Positions 17,862 to 27,631 are shown, numbered from the stretch's first letter. The stretch: 36,784 nucleotides of DNA from Gammaproteobacteria bacterium (GCA_012960305.1 DUBM01000002.1:1-36784); one strand, 5' to 3'. Numbers and translations: made by a program. The notes: generated by a model from the sequence alone, not told the origin.

Positions 17862-17975
17862 ATGAGCAAGATGCAAAAATTAGTGATAGTCCTGACTTTT
17901 GTCACTATATCAGCAAACACTCGGGGTCTGACTAGCTTAGAAACGGCTCAGGTTGTGAATTCTAAGCCTGTTTGA
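17862..17975 (+). CDS. Possible 37-residue secreted small protein
   Basis: An ATG at 17862 opens a 37-codon frame ending at TGA 17973-17975, with AGGA (17851-17854) 7 bases upstream. The peptide begins with a basic start (MSKMQK) and a hydrophobic run (LVIVLTFVTISA), then a polar tail, the shape of a signal peptide with a mature part of about 18 residues. It lies alone in the 389-base interval between the cold-shock gene and the TSUP gene, divergent from the former. I recognise no family; it could be a chance frame. Confidence 0.4.
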   Translation: MSKMQKLVIVLTFVTISANTRGLTSLETAQVVNSKPV

Positions 17976-18053
17976 GTATTGTGTGTACTATATAGTACTT
18001 AAAAACTCTTTGTTCAAATCAAGGAAAATATAATTATTCGTTAACGAAACTTT

Positions 18054-18812
18054 CTAGAAATAGAATCCCGCAAAAACGGCGCAAAGTGTCATCAAAAATA
18101 AAAACCACTTAATGCTATTGGGGGATGCTTTAACTGCGACCTTTACTGCCAAGTGCGCGCCAGTCATAGAGCCGACTGCCAGAACCAATCCTGGCACCCA
18201 CATGACTTGATCAAAGATGATGAAAACTATTAAAGAGACTACAGTGAATGCCAATGCGCAAGCCATTTTTAGCGCATTGGCGCGCAGTAAATCGTAGCGC
18301 AACCCTCCAGCCAGGGCCGCCAATAGAATAAACCCCACGCCAGCTTGCACGAATCCGCCATAGACCCCCGCTGCAAAAAGGCCCCACCAGGCGCGACGGT
18401 TAGTTTTAGGGGAAAGTACTTCAGTACCAGGTGGCGGAGCAATAACGTTCGGTTTTAACAAAATTAGTAGAGCCATCACTACAATGGTGCCTAGCAATAG
18501 GGGTTTTAAATACAGGTTCGGCAATAAAGCAGCCCCCAGAGCTCCGATGAGTCCGCCCACCATAGTCGGAATTAGAATGGGCACTATTGCCGGTCGGTCA
18601 AGACTATTATGTTTGTCGAAACCCCTTACGCCGACTACGCCTTGGAGTAGTATGGACACCCGATTGGTGGCGTTTGCTATGTCAGCAGGTAGGCCCAACA
18701 CCATGAGTGCGGGCAAGGTGAGATTGGAACCACCGCCAGCAATAGTATTAATACTGCCAGCAATGAATCCCGTTACACATAGTAGGATAATACCAGTTAA
18801 GTCGAGATCCAT
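18054..18812 (-). CDS. TSUP (TauE/SafE) family permease
   Basis: The 252-residue protein is almost entirely hydrophobic, with about seven or eight membrane helices. It has the TSUP family signature: N-terminal GFIAGSINTIAGGGSNLTLP near 15-34 and a second repeat beginning AAGVYGGFVQAGVGF near 147-161. The family exports sulfite, sulfoacetate or other sulfur-containing or small organic anions; the substrate cannot be read from the sequence. No sulfur gene is adjacent. It is divergent from nadE across 169 bases. Confidence 0.92.
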   Translation of the reverse strand: MDLDLTGIILLCVTGFIAGSINTIAGGGSNLTLPALMVLGLPADIANATNRVSILLQGVVGVRGFDKHNSLDRPAIVPILIPTMVGGLIGALGAALLPNLYLKPLLLGTIVVMALLILLKPNVIAPPPGTEVLSPKTNRRAWWGLFAAGVYGGFVQAGVGFILLAALAGGLRYDLLRANALKMACALAFTVVSLIVFIIFDQVMWVPGLVLAVGSMTGAHLAVKVAVKASPNSIKWFLFLMTLCAVFAGFYF

Positions 18813-18981
18813 ATTTTTAATTCAGTTCCGAATTTGTTGCGGTGCTTTCAGCGATAGTTCGGTAATCGTCCAGTCTTTGGTGTCTTCAATTGTAGTTTCC
18901 AATTGCGTTTTGCTTAGTCTTTAACTTTATTGGACAATACGTGGCTTAAACTACCAGCAAGGATAACAGGAAGTAATAACA

Positions 18982-20658
18982 ATGGCGCAGCATTTAAAAG
19001 TCGTAATGGCTCAGCTAGATTTGATTGTCGGAGATATTGATTCGAACACCGAATTACTTCTCAGCAGTGCTCGTCGTGCTATTGCAGAATTTGAAGCTGA
19101 TCTTATTGCCTTCCCCGAATTAACTCTCACAGGGTACCCACCAGAGGATTTACTACTCCGACCCAGCTTGCAGCCACGGATAAGTCATGCAATTGATCAA
19201 ATCCTCGCAGCTGATTTGAATATTTATTTGGTGTTTGGTCATCCCCTTAAAGAAGGTGATTCGCTCTTTAATGCTCTAAGCATAATTAAGGGAGGCAAAC
19301 TTTTAGCAACTTATCGAAAACAATGTTTACCAAATTATCTAGTTTTCGATGAGCGAAGGTATTTTGACGCTGGTAGCGAGCCACTGGTTATGGAAATTGC
19401 CGGATCAAATATTGCCTTCAATATTTGTGAGGATATGTGGGAATCTGCTCCTATCGAACTAGTAAAGTCGCGCTGTGCTGATCTCCTCATCAATATAAAT
19501 GCGTCACCTTTTAGTATTAACAAACTGTCTGAAAGACAGCGATTGCTAAAGCAACAATCAATAAAGGGTGGATTTCCAATTATCTATGTCAATTTAGTTG
19601 GGGGGCAGGATGAACTGGTATTCGATGGCGGATCAATGGCCATTGCCGCGACCGGTGAATGTAAATATTTGGCACCACGGTTTGAAGAAGGTTTGTATTT
19701 GGTAGACATCGGTCTAGAAAAAAAGGATGAGGATTCTACTAGGCATGCCAGTTCATCACTCACGATCGATTCTTATAATATTGCGCCACCAATGTCGATG
19801 GAAGCAGAAGTCTATAGCAGTTTAGTTATTGGTGTTCGAGATTATGTGGAGAAGAATAAATTCTCGGGAGTAGTGTTGGGTTTATCCGGAGGCATTGATT
19901 CCGCTCTGACATTGGCTATTGCTGTAGATGCTTTAGGAGCTGCTCGAGTTCATGCGGTTATGATGCCATTCGAATTCACCTCACAATTGAGTCTGGATGC
20001 GGCCGCTGAACAGGCCAATACTCTTGCAGTGAACTATCAAGTGATTCCAATATCTAATATTTATAATGCCTTTATCGAATCATTAAAGGTTGAATTTAAT
20101 GAAACTCAAGTCGACGTTAGTGAACAAAATATTCAAGCACGATGTCGTGGCGTGTTATTGATGGCAATCTCCAATAAGAAGGGCTATCTGGTTCTTACAA
20201 CGGGAAACAAAAGTGAAATCGCAGTGGGGTATTCAACCTTATACGGTGATATGGCAGGGGGTTTCGACGTGCTCAAAGATGTTGCAAAGTCTTTAGTGTA
20301 TCGATTGGCGACTTATCGTAATCGAGAGTACGTGGCTGAAGTCAGAGAAGCTGTTCCCCAACAAGTAATTGATCGACCACCTTCTGCTGAATTGGCGGCA
20401 GATCAAATTGATCAAGATAGTCTTCCGCCTTATGACATATTGGACGAAATTCTGGAAATGTATGTAGAAAAAGATTTTAGTGCCGTAGATATTATAGCGG
20501 CTGGATTCGATGAGCTCGTGGTTAAGAAAGTGTTGCGCCTTGTAGATCTTAATGAGCATAAACGCAGGCAAAGTCCGATCGGAGTTCGATTAACTCAGCG
20601 AGGGTTTGGAAGAGACCGTCGATACCCCATTACCAATGCTTGGCCATTGGGAGAATAA
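18982..20658 (+). CDS. nadE: Glutamine-dependent NAD+ synthetase
   Basis: This enzyme makes NAD+ from deamido-NAD+, ATP and glutamine, the last step of NAD biosynthesis. The 558-residue protein has an N-terminal nitrilase-type amidase domain with the catalytic triad E46, K113 and C149 (FPELTLTGYPP, YRKQCLPNY, FNICEDMW). It is followed by an ammonia-dependent synthetase domain with the PP-loop SGGIDSA at 302-308. The two-domain form is common in bacteria that use glutamine directly. It has its own upstream region and is convergent with bamD. Confidence 0.97.
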   Translation: MAQHLKVVMAQLDLIVGDIDSNTELLLSSARRAIAEFEADLIAFPELTLTGYPPEDLLLRPSLQPRISHAIDQILAADLNIYLVFGHPLKEGDSLFNALSIIKGGKLLATYRKQCLPNYLVFDERRYFDAGSEPLVMEIAGSNIAFNICEDMWESAPIELVKSRCADLLININASPFSINKLSERQRLLKQQSIKGGFPIIYVNLVGGQDELVFDGGSMAIAATGECKYLAPRFEEGLYLVDIGLEKKDEDSTRHASSSLTIDSYNIAPPMSMEAEVYSSLVIGVRDYVEKNKFSGVVLGLSGGIDSALTLAIAVDALGAARVHAVMMPFEFTSQLSLDAAAEQANTLAVNYQVIPISNIYNAFIESLKVEFNETQVDVSEQNIQARCRGVLLMAISNKKGYLVLTTGNKSEIAVGYSTLYGDMAGGFDVLKDVAKSLVYRLATYRNREYVAEVREAVPQQVIDRPPSAELAADQIDQDSLPPYDILDEILEMYVEKDFSAVDIIAAGFDELVVKKVLRLVDLNEHKRRQSPIGVRLTQRGFGRDRRYPITNAWPLGE

Positions 20659-20956
20659 GTTTTCCTGCCTACCATCTACATTGGTTGGTGGGCCCAACGG
20701 GAGCTGACCGTTTCTGAGCAGGGTTGGGTCGCGCGAATTGTTGTTGAAGAGAGTTGTTGCGGACTGCATTTTCTGTCTGCCGCAAGACTGCTTAAACTCC
20801 AAAACTATTCTTACCCATAACTTTCAACTCATTATCTGCAAACGTGCTTTCAGTAGGGAAAAATTCATAGAGACGTGAACTGCGGCAAATTCACGGGGGT
20901 AATTGAGTCTGCAGAATGGAACGCTATTAAGGAAGGAGGGGTTTAACAGTATTTAA

Positions 20957-21940
20957 TTAAAGGACGCCAAGGGTGAGAATGCTGAGCCATGATCGTTCTT
21001 CCTGAGCTGGGCCAATTTGAGAATTGATTATTTCCTGGCTGCCAGAAGTACGTGGGCGCCTGGTCGGTGCCAAGGGCGGATCAATACGATTGTCACCTAG
21101 TAATCCAAAAGTTACCGTATAAAGCAGTGATGGATTAGTGATTTCGGTTTGGATAATGAATTCACCCGAATTATCGATTGAAGGATGGTCGGGGTAATTT
21201 TCTCTCAACAGAGCTAAGGAAGTATCAGCGAGGTCATTTAGGCCGAGACGAAGATAGGTTTCTATCATTACTGCGATGCCATCGGCAACGGATGGAGTAC
21301 CCTGAAAATTTTCCACAACATACTGGCCTCTGCGCTGGGCGGCGATGTATGCCCGACGCTCAAGGTAGTAGTTGGCAACATGGATCTCATAAGCAGCTAA
21401 ATTATTCCTTAGAAAAATCATCCTAGCTCTGGCATCTGCTGAATAAACGCTGTCCGGATAAAGGGCGAGCAACTGAGAAAAATCATTGAAGGATTCTTGG
21501 GCTCGGCCGGGATCACGTCTGGTTTGGTCTACGGGGACGAATCTATTTAATAGTCCTCCACCATCAGTGAAAGAGGAAAGTCCACGCATATAATAAGCAT
21601 AATCTACATTTCCGCTGTCTGGATGCAGGCGAATGAATCGGTCAGCCGCAGCGCGCGCAGCTTCCATATCTCCATTCCGATAGTGGGCAAAAACTATTTC
21701 TATTTGCGCCTGATCAGCAAAACGCCCGAATGGGAAGCGAGATTCGAGAGCTTGATAGGTAGAAATAGATCCCCGAAAATTCTGCCCGTTTAACTGATCT
21801 AGAGCTCGTTGGTAAAATTGCTCTTCCGTAGATAGCCCGGCAAATTCATCATCATCTTCGTCATCACCGAAAATGCTACAGCCTCCTAAAAAGATGGCCA
21901 TTAGGAGTAATAGAGGGAGTTTTAAATCTGTAGTCTTCAA
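20957..21940 (-). CDS. bamD: Outer membrane assembly lipoprotein BamD
   Basis: BamD is an essential lipoprotein of the BAM complex, which folds beta-barrels into the outer membrane. The 327-residue product has a signal peptide with lipobox GGC-S near residue 21, then tetratricopeptide-like repeats, including the conserved [15 protein letters not shown] near 67-81 and [16 protein letters not shown] near 160-175. An Asp/Glu-rich linker follows the lipid anchor. The C-terminus is longer than in E. coli BamD (about 245 residues), with a proline- and arginine-containing tail. It is divergent from rluD, the usual arrangement. Confidence 0.96.
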   Translation of the reverse strand: MKTTDLKLPLLLLMAIFLGGCSIFGDDEDDDEFAGLSTEEQFYQRALDQLNGQNFRGSISTYQALESRFPFGRFADQAQIEIVFAHYRNGDMEAARAAADRFIRLHPDSGNVDYAYYMRGLSSFTDGGGLLNRFVPVDQTRRDPGRAQESFNDFSQLLALYPDSVYSADARARMIFLRNNLAAYEIHVANYYLERRAYIAAQRRGQYVVENFQGTPSVADGIAVMIETYLRLGLNDLADTSLALLRENYPDHPSIDNSGEFIIQTEITNPSLLYTVTFGLLGDNRIDPPLAPTRRPRTSGSQEIINSQIGPAQEERSWLSILTLGVL

Positions 21941-22081
21941 TTGTTTCTCAAGCTTTTTACAGTTAATTGGTCAGCTGAAAAAATATGTGAATTAAAAAAC
22001 GTTATTTAACCACAGGGCTGCGCGCAAACCCATAGCTACCAGCGTATTCCTGCTTTTATGTCGAGGGCACCCTAATCAAGT

Positions 22082-23053
22082 ATGATAGCGGGTATGTCCA
22101 CTCAAATATCACTACAAGCCGAAGTGCCCGAATACCTGTCAGGTAAAAGATTAGACCAGATTGCCGCCCAATTGTTTCCTGAATATTCCCGAGCACGCCT
22201 CCAAACCTGGATTAAGAACGGCAGTTTGATGGTAAATTCCCTACAACTACGACCCCGGGACAAACTAGAAACCGGGGATACTCTAGCTGTAAATGCGGAA
22301 TTAGAGCCAGAAGAGACTTGGGTTTCCCAAGATTTACCCTTGGATATTCGGTATGAAGACGAACACCTGTTAGTGATCAATAAGGGAGCAAATGTCGTTG
22401 TTCACCCCGGGGCAGGTCACTCCGATGGCACCTTGCTTAATGGGCTACTTTTTTATTGTCCTGCGTTGGAAGATTTACCTCGTGCAGGAATCGTCCATCG
22501 CCTGGATAAAGACACAACTGGGCTAATGGTTGTTGCAAAGTCTTTAACTGCCCACAGCTCGCTAGTTAAGCAACTGCAGCTGCGCGAGGTTTCTAGGGAA
22601 TATGAGGCTGTGGTGCAGGGAGTCTTAACTGGTGGGGGAACGATAGATAAGCCATTGGGCAGGCACCGGGTAAATAGGAAAAAACGTACAGTTGTTTTGG
22701 AAGGGCAGGAAGCAATCACTCATTATCGAGTGATCCGTCGCTTTCGTTCTCATACTCATACACAAGTTAATTTGGAGACAGGCCGAACTCATCAAATACG
22801 TGTCCACATGGCTGGCATAAATTGCCCCATTGTCGGCGATCCTCTCTATGGTGGGCGCTTGCAAATACCAGCTGCTTCTTCTCAAGAGCTCACTGAGTGT
22901 TTAAAGAAATTTAAACGACAGGCGCTGCACGCGCGAAAACTTGGACTAATCCATCCGCACAGTGATGAGCCTATGACTTGGGAAGTTGATAGGCCCGCGG
23001 ATATGGCTTACTTGCTGGACCAGCTGGCGGCAGACGCCCAGATATCTAAATAG
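22082..23053 (+). CDS. rluD: 23S rRNA pseudouridine(1911/1915/1917) synthase RluD
   Basis: RluD makes the three pseudouridines in helix 69 of 23S rRNA. The 323-residue protein has an N-terminal S4 RNA-binding domain (about 15-75) and the RluA-type catalytic domain with HRLDKDTTGLMV near 139-150; the Asp in this motif is the catalytic residue. GRTHQIRVHM near 233-242 is also typical of the family. An alternative start is the ATG at 22094. It leads an operon with pgeF, 35 bases downstream, as in many gammaproteobacteria. Confidence 0.97.
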   Translation: MIAGMSTQISLQAEVPEYLSGKRLDQIAAQLFPEYSRARLQTWIKNGSLMVNSLQLRPRDKLETGDTLAVNAELEPEETWVSQDLPLDIRYEDEHLLVINKGANVVVHPGAGHSDGTLLNGLLFYCPALEDLPRAGIVHRLDKDTTGLMVVAKSLTAHSSLVKQLQLREVSREYEAVVQGVLTGGGTIDKPLGRHRVNRKKRTVVLEGQEAITHYRVIRRFRSHTHTQVNLETGRTHQIRVHMAGINCPIVGDPLYGGRLQIPAASSQELTECLKKFKRQALHARKLGLIHPHSDEPMTWEVDRPADMAYLLDQLAADAQISK

Positions 23054-23088
23054 TATCAATAGAGTTACCTGGAAAATATTTAAGATTT

Positions 23089-23859
23089 ATGAACGAGTTA
23101 AATTTCATCACTCCAGATTGGAAGGCCCCAAACGCAGTAAAAGCTTTTGTTACTACCCGGATGGGAGGGGCTAGTGAATCACAATTTAAAAGTTTAAATC
23201 TTGCACAACACGTTGGCGATGCGGCTGCGGCGGTTATAAGCAATCGTGAAAAATTAGCTCTGGCAGTAAATTCAGTGACCCAATGGCAATGGCTGAATCA
23301 GGTTCATGGTACTGGCGTTGCAGAAGCGCACGAGGTTTCAGGGGAAATAGAGGCAGATGCATGGATTTGTACTCAGTCAAATATTGCTTGCTGTATACTG
23401 ACTGCTGATTGCCTACCAGTTTTTATTGCTTCAACAGAAGGGATAGAGATTGGAATAATCCATGCGGGTTGGCGGGGTCTAGCAGAAGGGGTCATCGAAT
23501 CCACTATCGCCAAGATGGCAAACCAGCCCAAAAATCTAGTTGCCTGGTTTGGTCCGGCAATCGGTCCTTGTCATTTTGAAGTAGGTGCAGATGTAAAAGC
23601 AGCTTTTCTCAATAAAGTTTCAGATAGTGCCGAGCGGAATTTGGTTGCAGAGTGTTTTCTTCATGCAGAGGCGAAAAATAAATACATGGCTGATATTTAT
23701 TCTTTGGCAAGAATTCGACTAAACAATCTTGGAATAACCGAAGTGTCTGGCGGAAATTACTGCACAGTTTGTGATGCAAATTCTTTTTACTCCCATCGAC
23801 GAGATGGTAACTCTGGGCGCATGGCGAGTGTTATATATACGGAAGAATCAGATGAGTAA
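23089..23859 (+). CDS. pgeF: Laccase-domain protein PgeF (YfiH)
   Basis: The 256-residue protein is the YfiH/PgeF family, described as polyphenol oxidase-like, as a purine nucleoside phosphorylase, and as a peptidoglycan editing factor. Metal and active-site motifs are present: LTADCLPV near 104-111, HAGWRGLAEGV near 125-135, and GPAIGPCHFEVG near 155-166. It follows rluD closely. Its end overlaps the start of the BCCT transporter by 8 bases (ATGAGTAA), showing translational coupling. Confidence 0.95.
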   Translation: MNELNFITPDWKAPNAVKAFVTTRMGGASESQFKSLNLAQHVGDAAAAVISNREKLALAVNSVTQWQWLNQVHGTGVAEAHEVSGEIEADAWICTQSNIACCILTADCLPVFIASTEGIEIGIIHAGWRGLAEGVIESTIAKMANQPKNLVAWFGPAIGPCHFEVGADVKAAFLNKVSDSAERNLVAECFLHAEAKNKYMADIYSLARIRLNNLGITEVSGGNYCTVCDANSFYSHRRDGNSGRMASVIYTEESDE

Positions 23860-25390
23860 TGACCCAGATTCAAAAATATCCAAACCACTATCCTCGGCTG
23901 ATAATGTTGATTGGCAATTATTTATTGCAGGCAGCGTTATTCTTTTTTCCTCGGTTCTAGTGATTGTTGTTTTCCCTGAGTGGAGTGGGGCAACGATAGA
24001 TCGACTTTATATTTCGACCACAAGTAGATTTGGAATTTTATATGTTATTACCGCAGTAGCACTGCTGTTTTTTTTACTTTATGTCGCGGTTAGTAAATAT
24101 GGAACAATTATTTTAGGTGATGATGCTAAAGCGGCATATTCACATTTTAGTTGGGCATCGATGTTGTTTTGCGCGGGTATTGGGGCTTCGCTTATCTATT
24201 GGGGTGCCACTGAGTGGGCTTTTTACTATGAAAGTCCACCTTTTGGTGTCGAAGCTGGATCTCAAGAAGCAATTTTATGGGCGTCGAGTTACGGAATGTT
24301 CCATTGGGGGCCTATAGGCTGGTCGTTCTATTGTCTGCCTGCCCTGGCTTTGGCTTGTTCCTACCATGTAAAGAAAATTCCATCTTTACGATTGAGTTCA
24401 GCTTGTGAGCCGGTATTAAAATCCTATACAACTAAATTACCAGGTCGTCTAGTTGATCTTTTTTTCCTGGCTGGGGTGATCGCAACTGCTGCCACTGGCT
24501 TAGGATTCGGGACATCTTTGGTGTCATCTGCGACCGTAGAATTGACTGGTATCGACGATGGTTTGCTATTACAAATTTGTATTATTCTATTGGCGACTTC
24601 TTTAATCGCATTTAGTGTTTATCGTGGATTGGATAGAGGTATAAAAGTGCTAAGCACTTTGAATGCCAGCATGGCCCTGGTCTTCATTGCTTTCGTGTTT
24701 TTATTTGGCCCAACTAAATTTATTTTGGAAATGGGTATCGTTTCAATCGGGCATGTAATTCAAAATTTCATCACCATGCTGTTTTGGACGGATCCATTGC
24801 AACGCTCAAATTTTGTAGAGAGTTGGACGATTTTTTACTGGGCGTGGTGGTTGGCCATGGGGCCATTTATCGGCATGTTTGTTTGTAAAATATCTCAAGG
24901 CCGTACAATAAGAGAGCTGGTTTTCGGGATGTTGGGCTGGGGTAGCCTTGGTTGTGCCTTGTTTTTTGTCGTTCTGGGAAACTACGCATTGTTTATGGAG
25001 CTGGAAGGTAACTACCCGGTTGTCGCGAAAGCAGTTCAAGCCTCTCCTGCTTCAGCGATCGCAGGTCTCGTGGCTTTGTTGCCAATAGGTGGGTTTTGGC
25101 TTTTCTTTGTCGCTGTAGTTGGATTGATTTTTATGGCGACGACTTATGATTCCGCATCATACACTTTGGCTGCTGGAGCAACAAAATCGCTAGCGAGGAA
25201 TGAGCATCCCGCCACTTGGCATCGCGTCTTTTGGGCGCTAGCACTAGGATTTTTGCCAATTAGCTTGTTATTTATAGGTGGATTACGAGAGCTTCAAACA
25301 GCCTCGTTGGTAGCTTCACTACCACTACTCGGAATCTATGTGATGCTGTTTGTGTCTACGATGAGAATGCTGAAGGAAATTAAGCCTTGA
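23852..25390 (+). CDS. BCCT family betaine/choline/carnitine transporter
   Basis: The 512-residue protein has about twelve membrane helices and the BCCT signature WTIFYWAWWLAMGPFIGMF near residues 327-345. Also present are the helix motifs CAGIGASLIYWGATEW and FHWGPIGWSFYCLP, whose aromatic residues form the trimethylammonium-binding box. BCCT carriers import glycine betaine, choline, carnitine or DMSP, driven by Na+ or H+. The frame is open back to 23771, but ATG 23852 gives a hydrophilic N-terminus as expected and overlaps the pgeF stop. The substrate cannot be fixed. A homocysteine methyltransferase gene lies 2.3 kb away, which hints at methyl-donor uptake. Confidence 0.93.
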   Translation: MSNDPDSKISKPLSSADNVDWQLFIAGSVILFSSVLVIVVFPEWSGATIDRLYISTTSRFGILYVITAVALLFFLLYVAVSKYGTIILGDDAKAAYSHFSWASMLFCAGIGASLIYWGATEWAFYYESPPFGVEAGSQEAILWASSYGMFHWGPIGWSFYCLPALALACSYHVKKIPSLRLSSACEPVLKSYTTKLPGRLVDLFFLAGVIATAATGLGFGTSLVSSATVELTGIDDGLLLQICIILLATSLIAFSVYRGLDRGIKVLSTLNASMALVFIAFVFLFGPTKFILEMGIVSIGHVIQNFITMLFWTDPLQRSNFVESWTIFYWAWWLAMGPFIGMFVCKISQGRTIRELVFGMLGWGSLGCALFFVVLGNYALFMELEGNYPVVAKAVQASPASAIAGLVALLPIGGFWLFFVAVVGLIFMATTYDSASYTLAAGATKSLARNEHPATWHRVFWALALGFLPISLLFIGGLRELQTASLVASLPLLGIYVMLFVSTMRMLKEIKP

Positions 25391-25412
25391 TTTAATTTAA
25401 CTCTGTAGTTAA

Positions 25413-26201
25413 TTAGACAATGGTAATGAGAGCATCGAGTACAGAATTAGGTTGCTCGGAGATCATAGAATGACCACATTGTTCAAGCACTGTGGTTCGA
25501 GAGCCAGGGATTAATTCAGCGAGTTTGAGTGCCTTGATCGGAGTAGTCATTCTGTCTTTAGTGCCGACCAGGATTAAAGATTCGCAGGAAATATTTGCAG
25601 CAAGTTCGGCGCCATTAAAAAATTTATTGCAGGCATTGAGGTCAGTAAATAAAACGTTATTCTTAGCTCTCTCTAATAGTCGCTGCCCGCCTAGGGTCAT
25701 AACGAGTCCTGGGGATTCGTTACCACCAATATGAGAAAAATTACTGTGACTCCAAGTATTTGCCATATCGATTGCGTCATGGTGATTATTCCGGGAAGCG
25801 TCTAATAGCTGATCTGCTACCTGCATGGGAGTAGAGGTTCCTAATAGAGCAAGAGAGCGGGCTTTTTGTGAATAGCGAGCGGCGAAATTTAATGCAACCA
25901 ATGAACCCATGCTATGACCGACGATAGCTGCTTCATTGATATTCAATTCGGTTGATGCGCTATCGAGCCAGTCTGAAAATTCGTCTATAGATTGGCAGAG
26001 GGGCCCCTCTGAACGTCCATGTCCCGGAAAATCAAAAGCGAAGACATTAAAATTATGTCGTGCGAAATATCTAGAAGCTAGGACCCATATTGTATGATCC
26101 ATTCCCGCGCCATGAAGAAAGATAACACTGGGGAACTCTGGGTTGTGGGCATCGCTACCGGTACTAAAGAAGGTTTTATGATTGGCCACACTCGCATACA
26201 T
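25413..26201 (-). CDS. Alpha/beta hydrolase
   Basis: This 262-residue protein is an alpha/beta-hydrolase-fold enzyme. It has the oxyanion-hole HGAG near 30-33, the nucleophile elbow GHSMGS with S97, the acid Asp in GTKDRMT near 214-220, and the catalytic His in QCGHSM near 240-246. There is no signal peptide, so it is cytoplasmic. Its ribosome binding site (AGGA) lies in the last codons of metY, 4 bases upstream, so it is translationally coupled to MetY. It is too short to be the homoserine acetyltransferase MetX. The substrate is unknown. Confidence 0.88.
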   Translation of the reverse strand: MYASVANHKTFFSTGSDAHNPEFPSVIFLHGAGMDHTIWVLASRYFARHNFNVFAFDFPGHGRSEGPLCQSIDEFSDWLDSASTELNINEAAIVGHSMGSLVALNFAARYSQKARSLALLGTSTPMQVADQLLDASRNNHHDAIDMANTWSHSNFSHIGGNESPGLVMTLGGQRLLERAKNNVLFTDLNACNKFFNGAELAANISCESLILVGTKDRMTTPIKALKLAELIPGSRTTVLEQCGHSMISEQPNSVLDALITIV

Positions 26202-26205
26202 TTAC

Positions 26206-27501
26206 TTATCCTTTCTGTGATGCTCGCAGCCCGCGGCGCAAATCAGTGGTTAAATCGAACGGATCTTCAAGTCCCACGCTCAAGCGGATCAGCCCTGCGG
26301 ATATTCCAGCAGATATTAAAGCTTCGGCATCCATGCGGTGATGCGTTGTACTAGCAGGGTGAATAACTAAAGATTTTGCATCTCCAACATTTGCCAGATG
26401 TGAAAAAAGCTCCAAGTTCTCAATAAATTTAATTCCAGCATCACGACCACCTTTAATACCAAAACTAAAAACTGCCCCGCAGCCCTTCGGCAATAACGAC
26501 TGAGCCAAGTCATGGTCAGGATGGCCAGGAAGCATAGGATGATTTAGCCATTCAACTTGCGCTTGTTCAGCTAAAAATTCAACTACCGCTTTAGTGTTTT
26601 CTATGTGGCGTTGCATCCTTAAAGAGAGAGTCTCTATACCTTGTAAAATATGGAAAGCTGTAGTCGGGCTCATACATGCTCCAAAATCTCGAAGGCCTTC
26701 CCTTCTAGCTCGAGTTATGAATGCGGCCGGACCAAATTCTTCTGCGAAATTGAGATTTTGAAAGCCCGCATAAGGCTCAGACATAGTTTCGTGTTTTCCA
26801 TTTGCCTCCCAGTCAAAGTTTCCACCGTCAACTAATAGGCCGCCAATGACTACGCCATGGCCTGATAAAAATTTAGTTGCAGAATGCATAACTATATTCG
26901 CGCCAAAATCGATTGGTCGGCAAAGGTAGGGTGTCGCGAAAGTGGCATCGACCATCAAAGGGAGACCGGCATTGTGAGCGATCTCTGCCAGTACTGGAAT
27001 ATTCAATACCTCTAAGCCAGGGTTGCCAAGTATTTCGCCGAATATCAATTTAGTGTTTTTCTTTATTGCTTTTTTGAATGCATCGGGAGATCTGGGATCA
27101 ACAAAAGTAGTGTCAATGCCGAATCGTCTCAGAGTGTAATCCAATAAATTGTGAGTTCCACCATAGATGCTACGAGAAGCAACAATATGTTCTCCTGCGC
27201 TCACCAATGTGGCAATGGCGAGGTGAATGGCCGCTTGTCCTGATGCGGTGGATATTCCTCCAACACCATTATCGAGAGTGGCAATACGTTCTTCCAATAC
27301 TGCATTAGTAGGGTTCGATAGTCGTGAATAAACATGGCCTGCACGCTCCATATTGAAGAGGCCCGCAGCATAATCTGTATCTTTAAACACAAAGCTTGCC
27401 GATTGATAAATCGGTGTTGCTCGGGCACCGGTTATGGGGTCAGCTTGTTGGCCTGCATGCAGACTCAGTGTGTCGAATTTGAGGGTAGGTGGCTTTGCCA
27501 T
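26206..27501 (-). CDS. metY: O-acetylhomoserine sulfhydrylase (MetY-like)
   Basis: The 431-residue protein is a PLP enzyme of the Cys/Met metabolism family and most resembles O-acetylhomoserine aminocarboxypropyltransferase, which makes homocysteine from O-acetylhomoserine and sulfide. The PLP lysine is K210 in SATKFLSGHG. FDTLSLHAGQ at the start and YSRLSNPTN near 58-66 are typical, and the length fits MetY rather than the roughly 390-residue MetB/MetZ. I chose ATG 27501, which has GGAA 6 bases upstream, over the in-frame TTG at 27513. It is divergent from the homocysteine methyltransferase gene, placing two steps of methionine synthesis side by side. Confidence 0.9.
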   Translation of the reverse strand: MAKPPTLKFDTLSLHAGQQADPITGARATPIYQSASFVFKDTDYAAGLFNMERAGHVYSRLSNPTNAVLEERIATLDNGVGGISTASGQAAIHLAIATLVSAGEHIVASRSIYGGTHNLLDYTLRRFGIDTTFVDPRSPDAFKKAIKKNTKLIFGEILGNPGLEVLNIPVLAEIAHNAGLPLMVDATFATPYLCRPIDFGANIVMHSATKFLSGHGVVIGGLLVDGGNFDWEANGKHETMSEPYAGFQNLNFAEEFGPAAFITRARREGLRDFGACMSPTTAFHILQGIETLSLRMQRHIENTKAVVEFLAEQAQVEWLNHPMLPGHPDHDLAQSLLPKGCGAVFSFGIKGGRDAGIKFIENLELFSHLANVGDAKSLVIHPASTTHHRMDAEALISAGISAGLIRLSVGLEDPFDLTTDLRRGLRASQKG

Positions 27502-27570
27502 TGCGGTTTCCAATTAAAAGAGGCCTTATGGTAGGGGTTTTTTGCCCTTTTACAAGTGCGGAAGCGTTTG

Positions 27571-27600
27571 TTGTTTGTCCATTTGATTTGACGCGATAAT
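27571..27600 (+). promoter_or_regulatory. Candidate promoter of the homocysteine methyltransferase gene
   Basis: TTGTTT (27571-27576) and GATAAT (27595-27600) are separated by 18 bases, a reasonable sigma-70 fit, 86 bases upstream of the ATG at 27686. I saw no clear MetJ-type repeat in this divergent region. Confidence 0.35.
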
Positions 27601-27631
27601 ATGTCCCCTAATCAAAGAATCAGCTTTCTTC

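Noticed and set aside
20590..20802. 70-codon minus-strand frame between nadE and bamD
   Set aside because: It overlaps the nadE end, has no ribosome binding site or recognisable domain, and the gap otherwise holds only short inverted repeats such as GTTGG (20684-20688) with CCAAC (20694-20698).
23771..23851. N-terminal extension of the BCCT transporter
   Set aside because: These codons overlap the end of pgeF in another frame and add nothing family-like; the ATG at 23852 gives the expected N-terminus.
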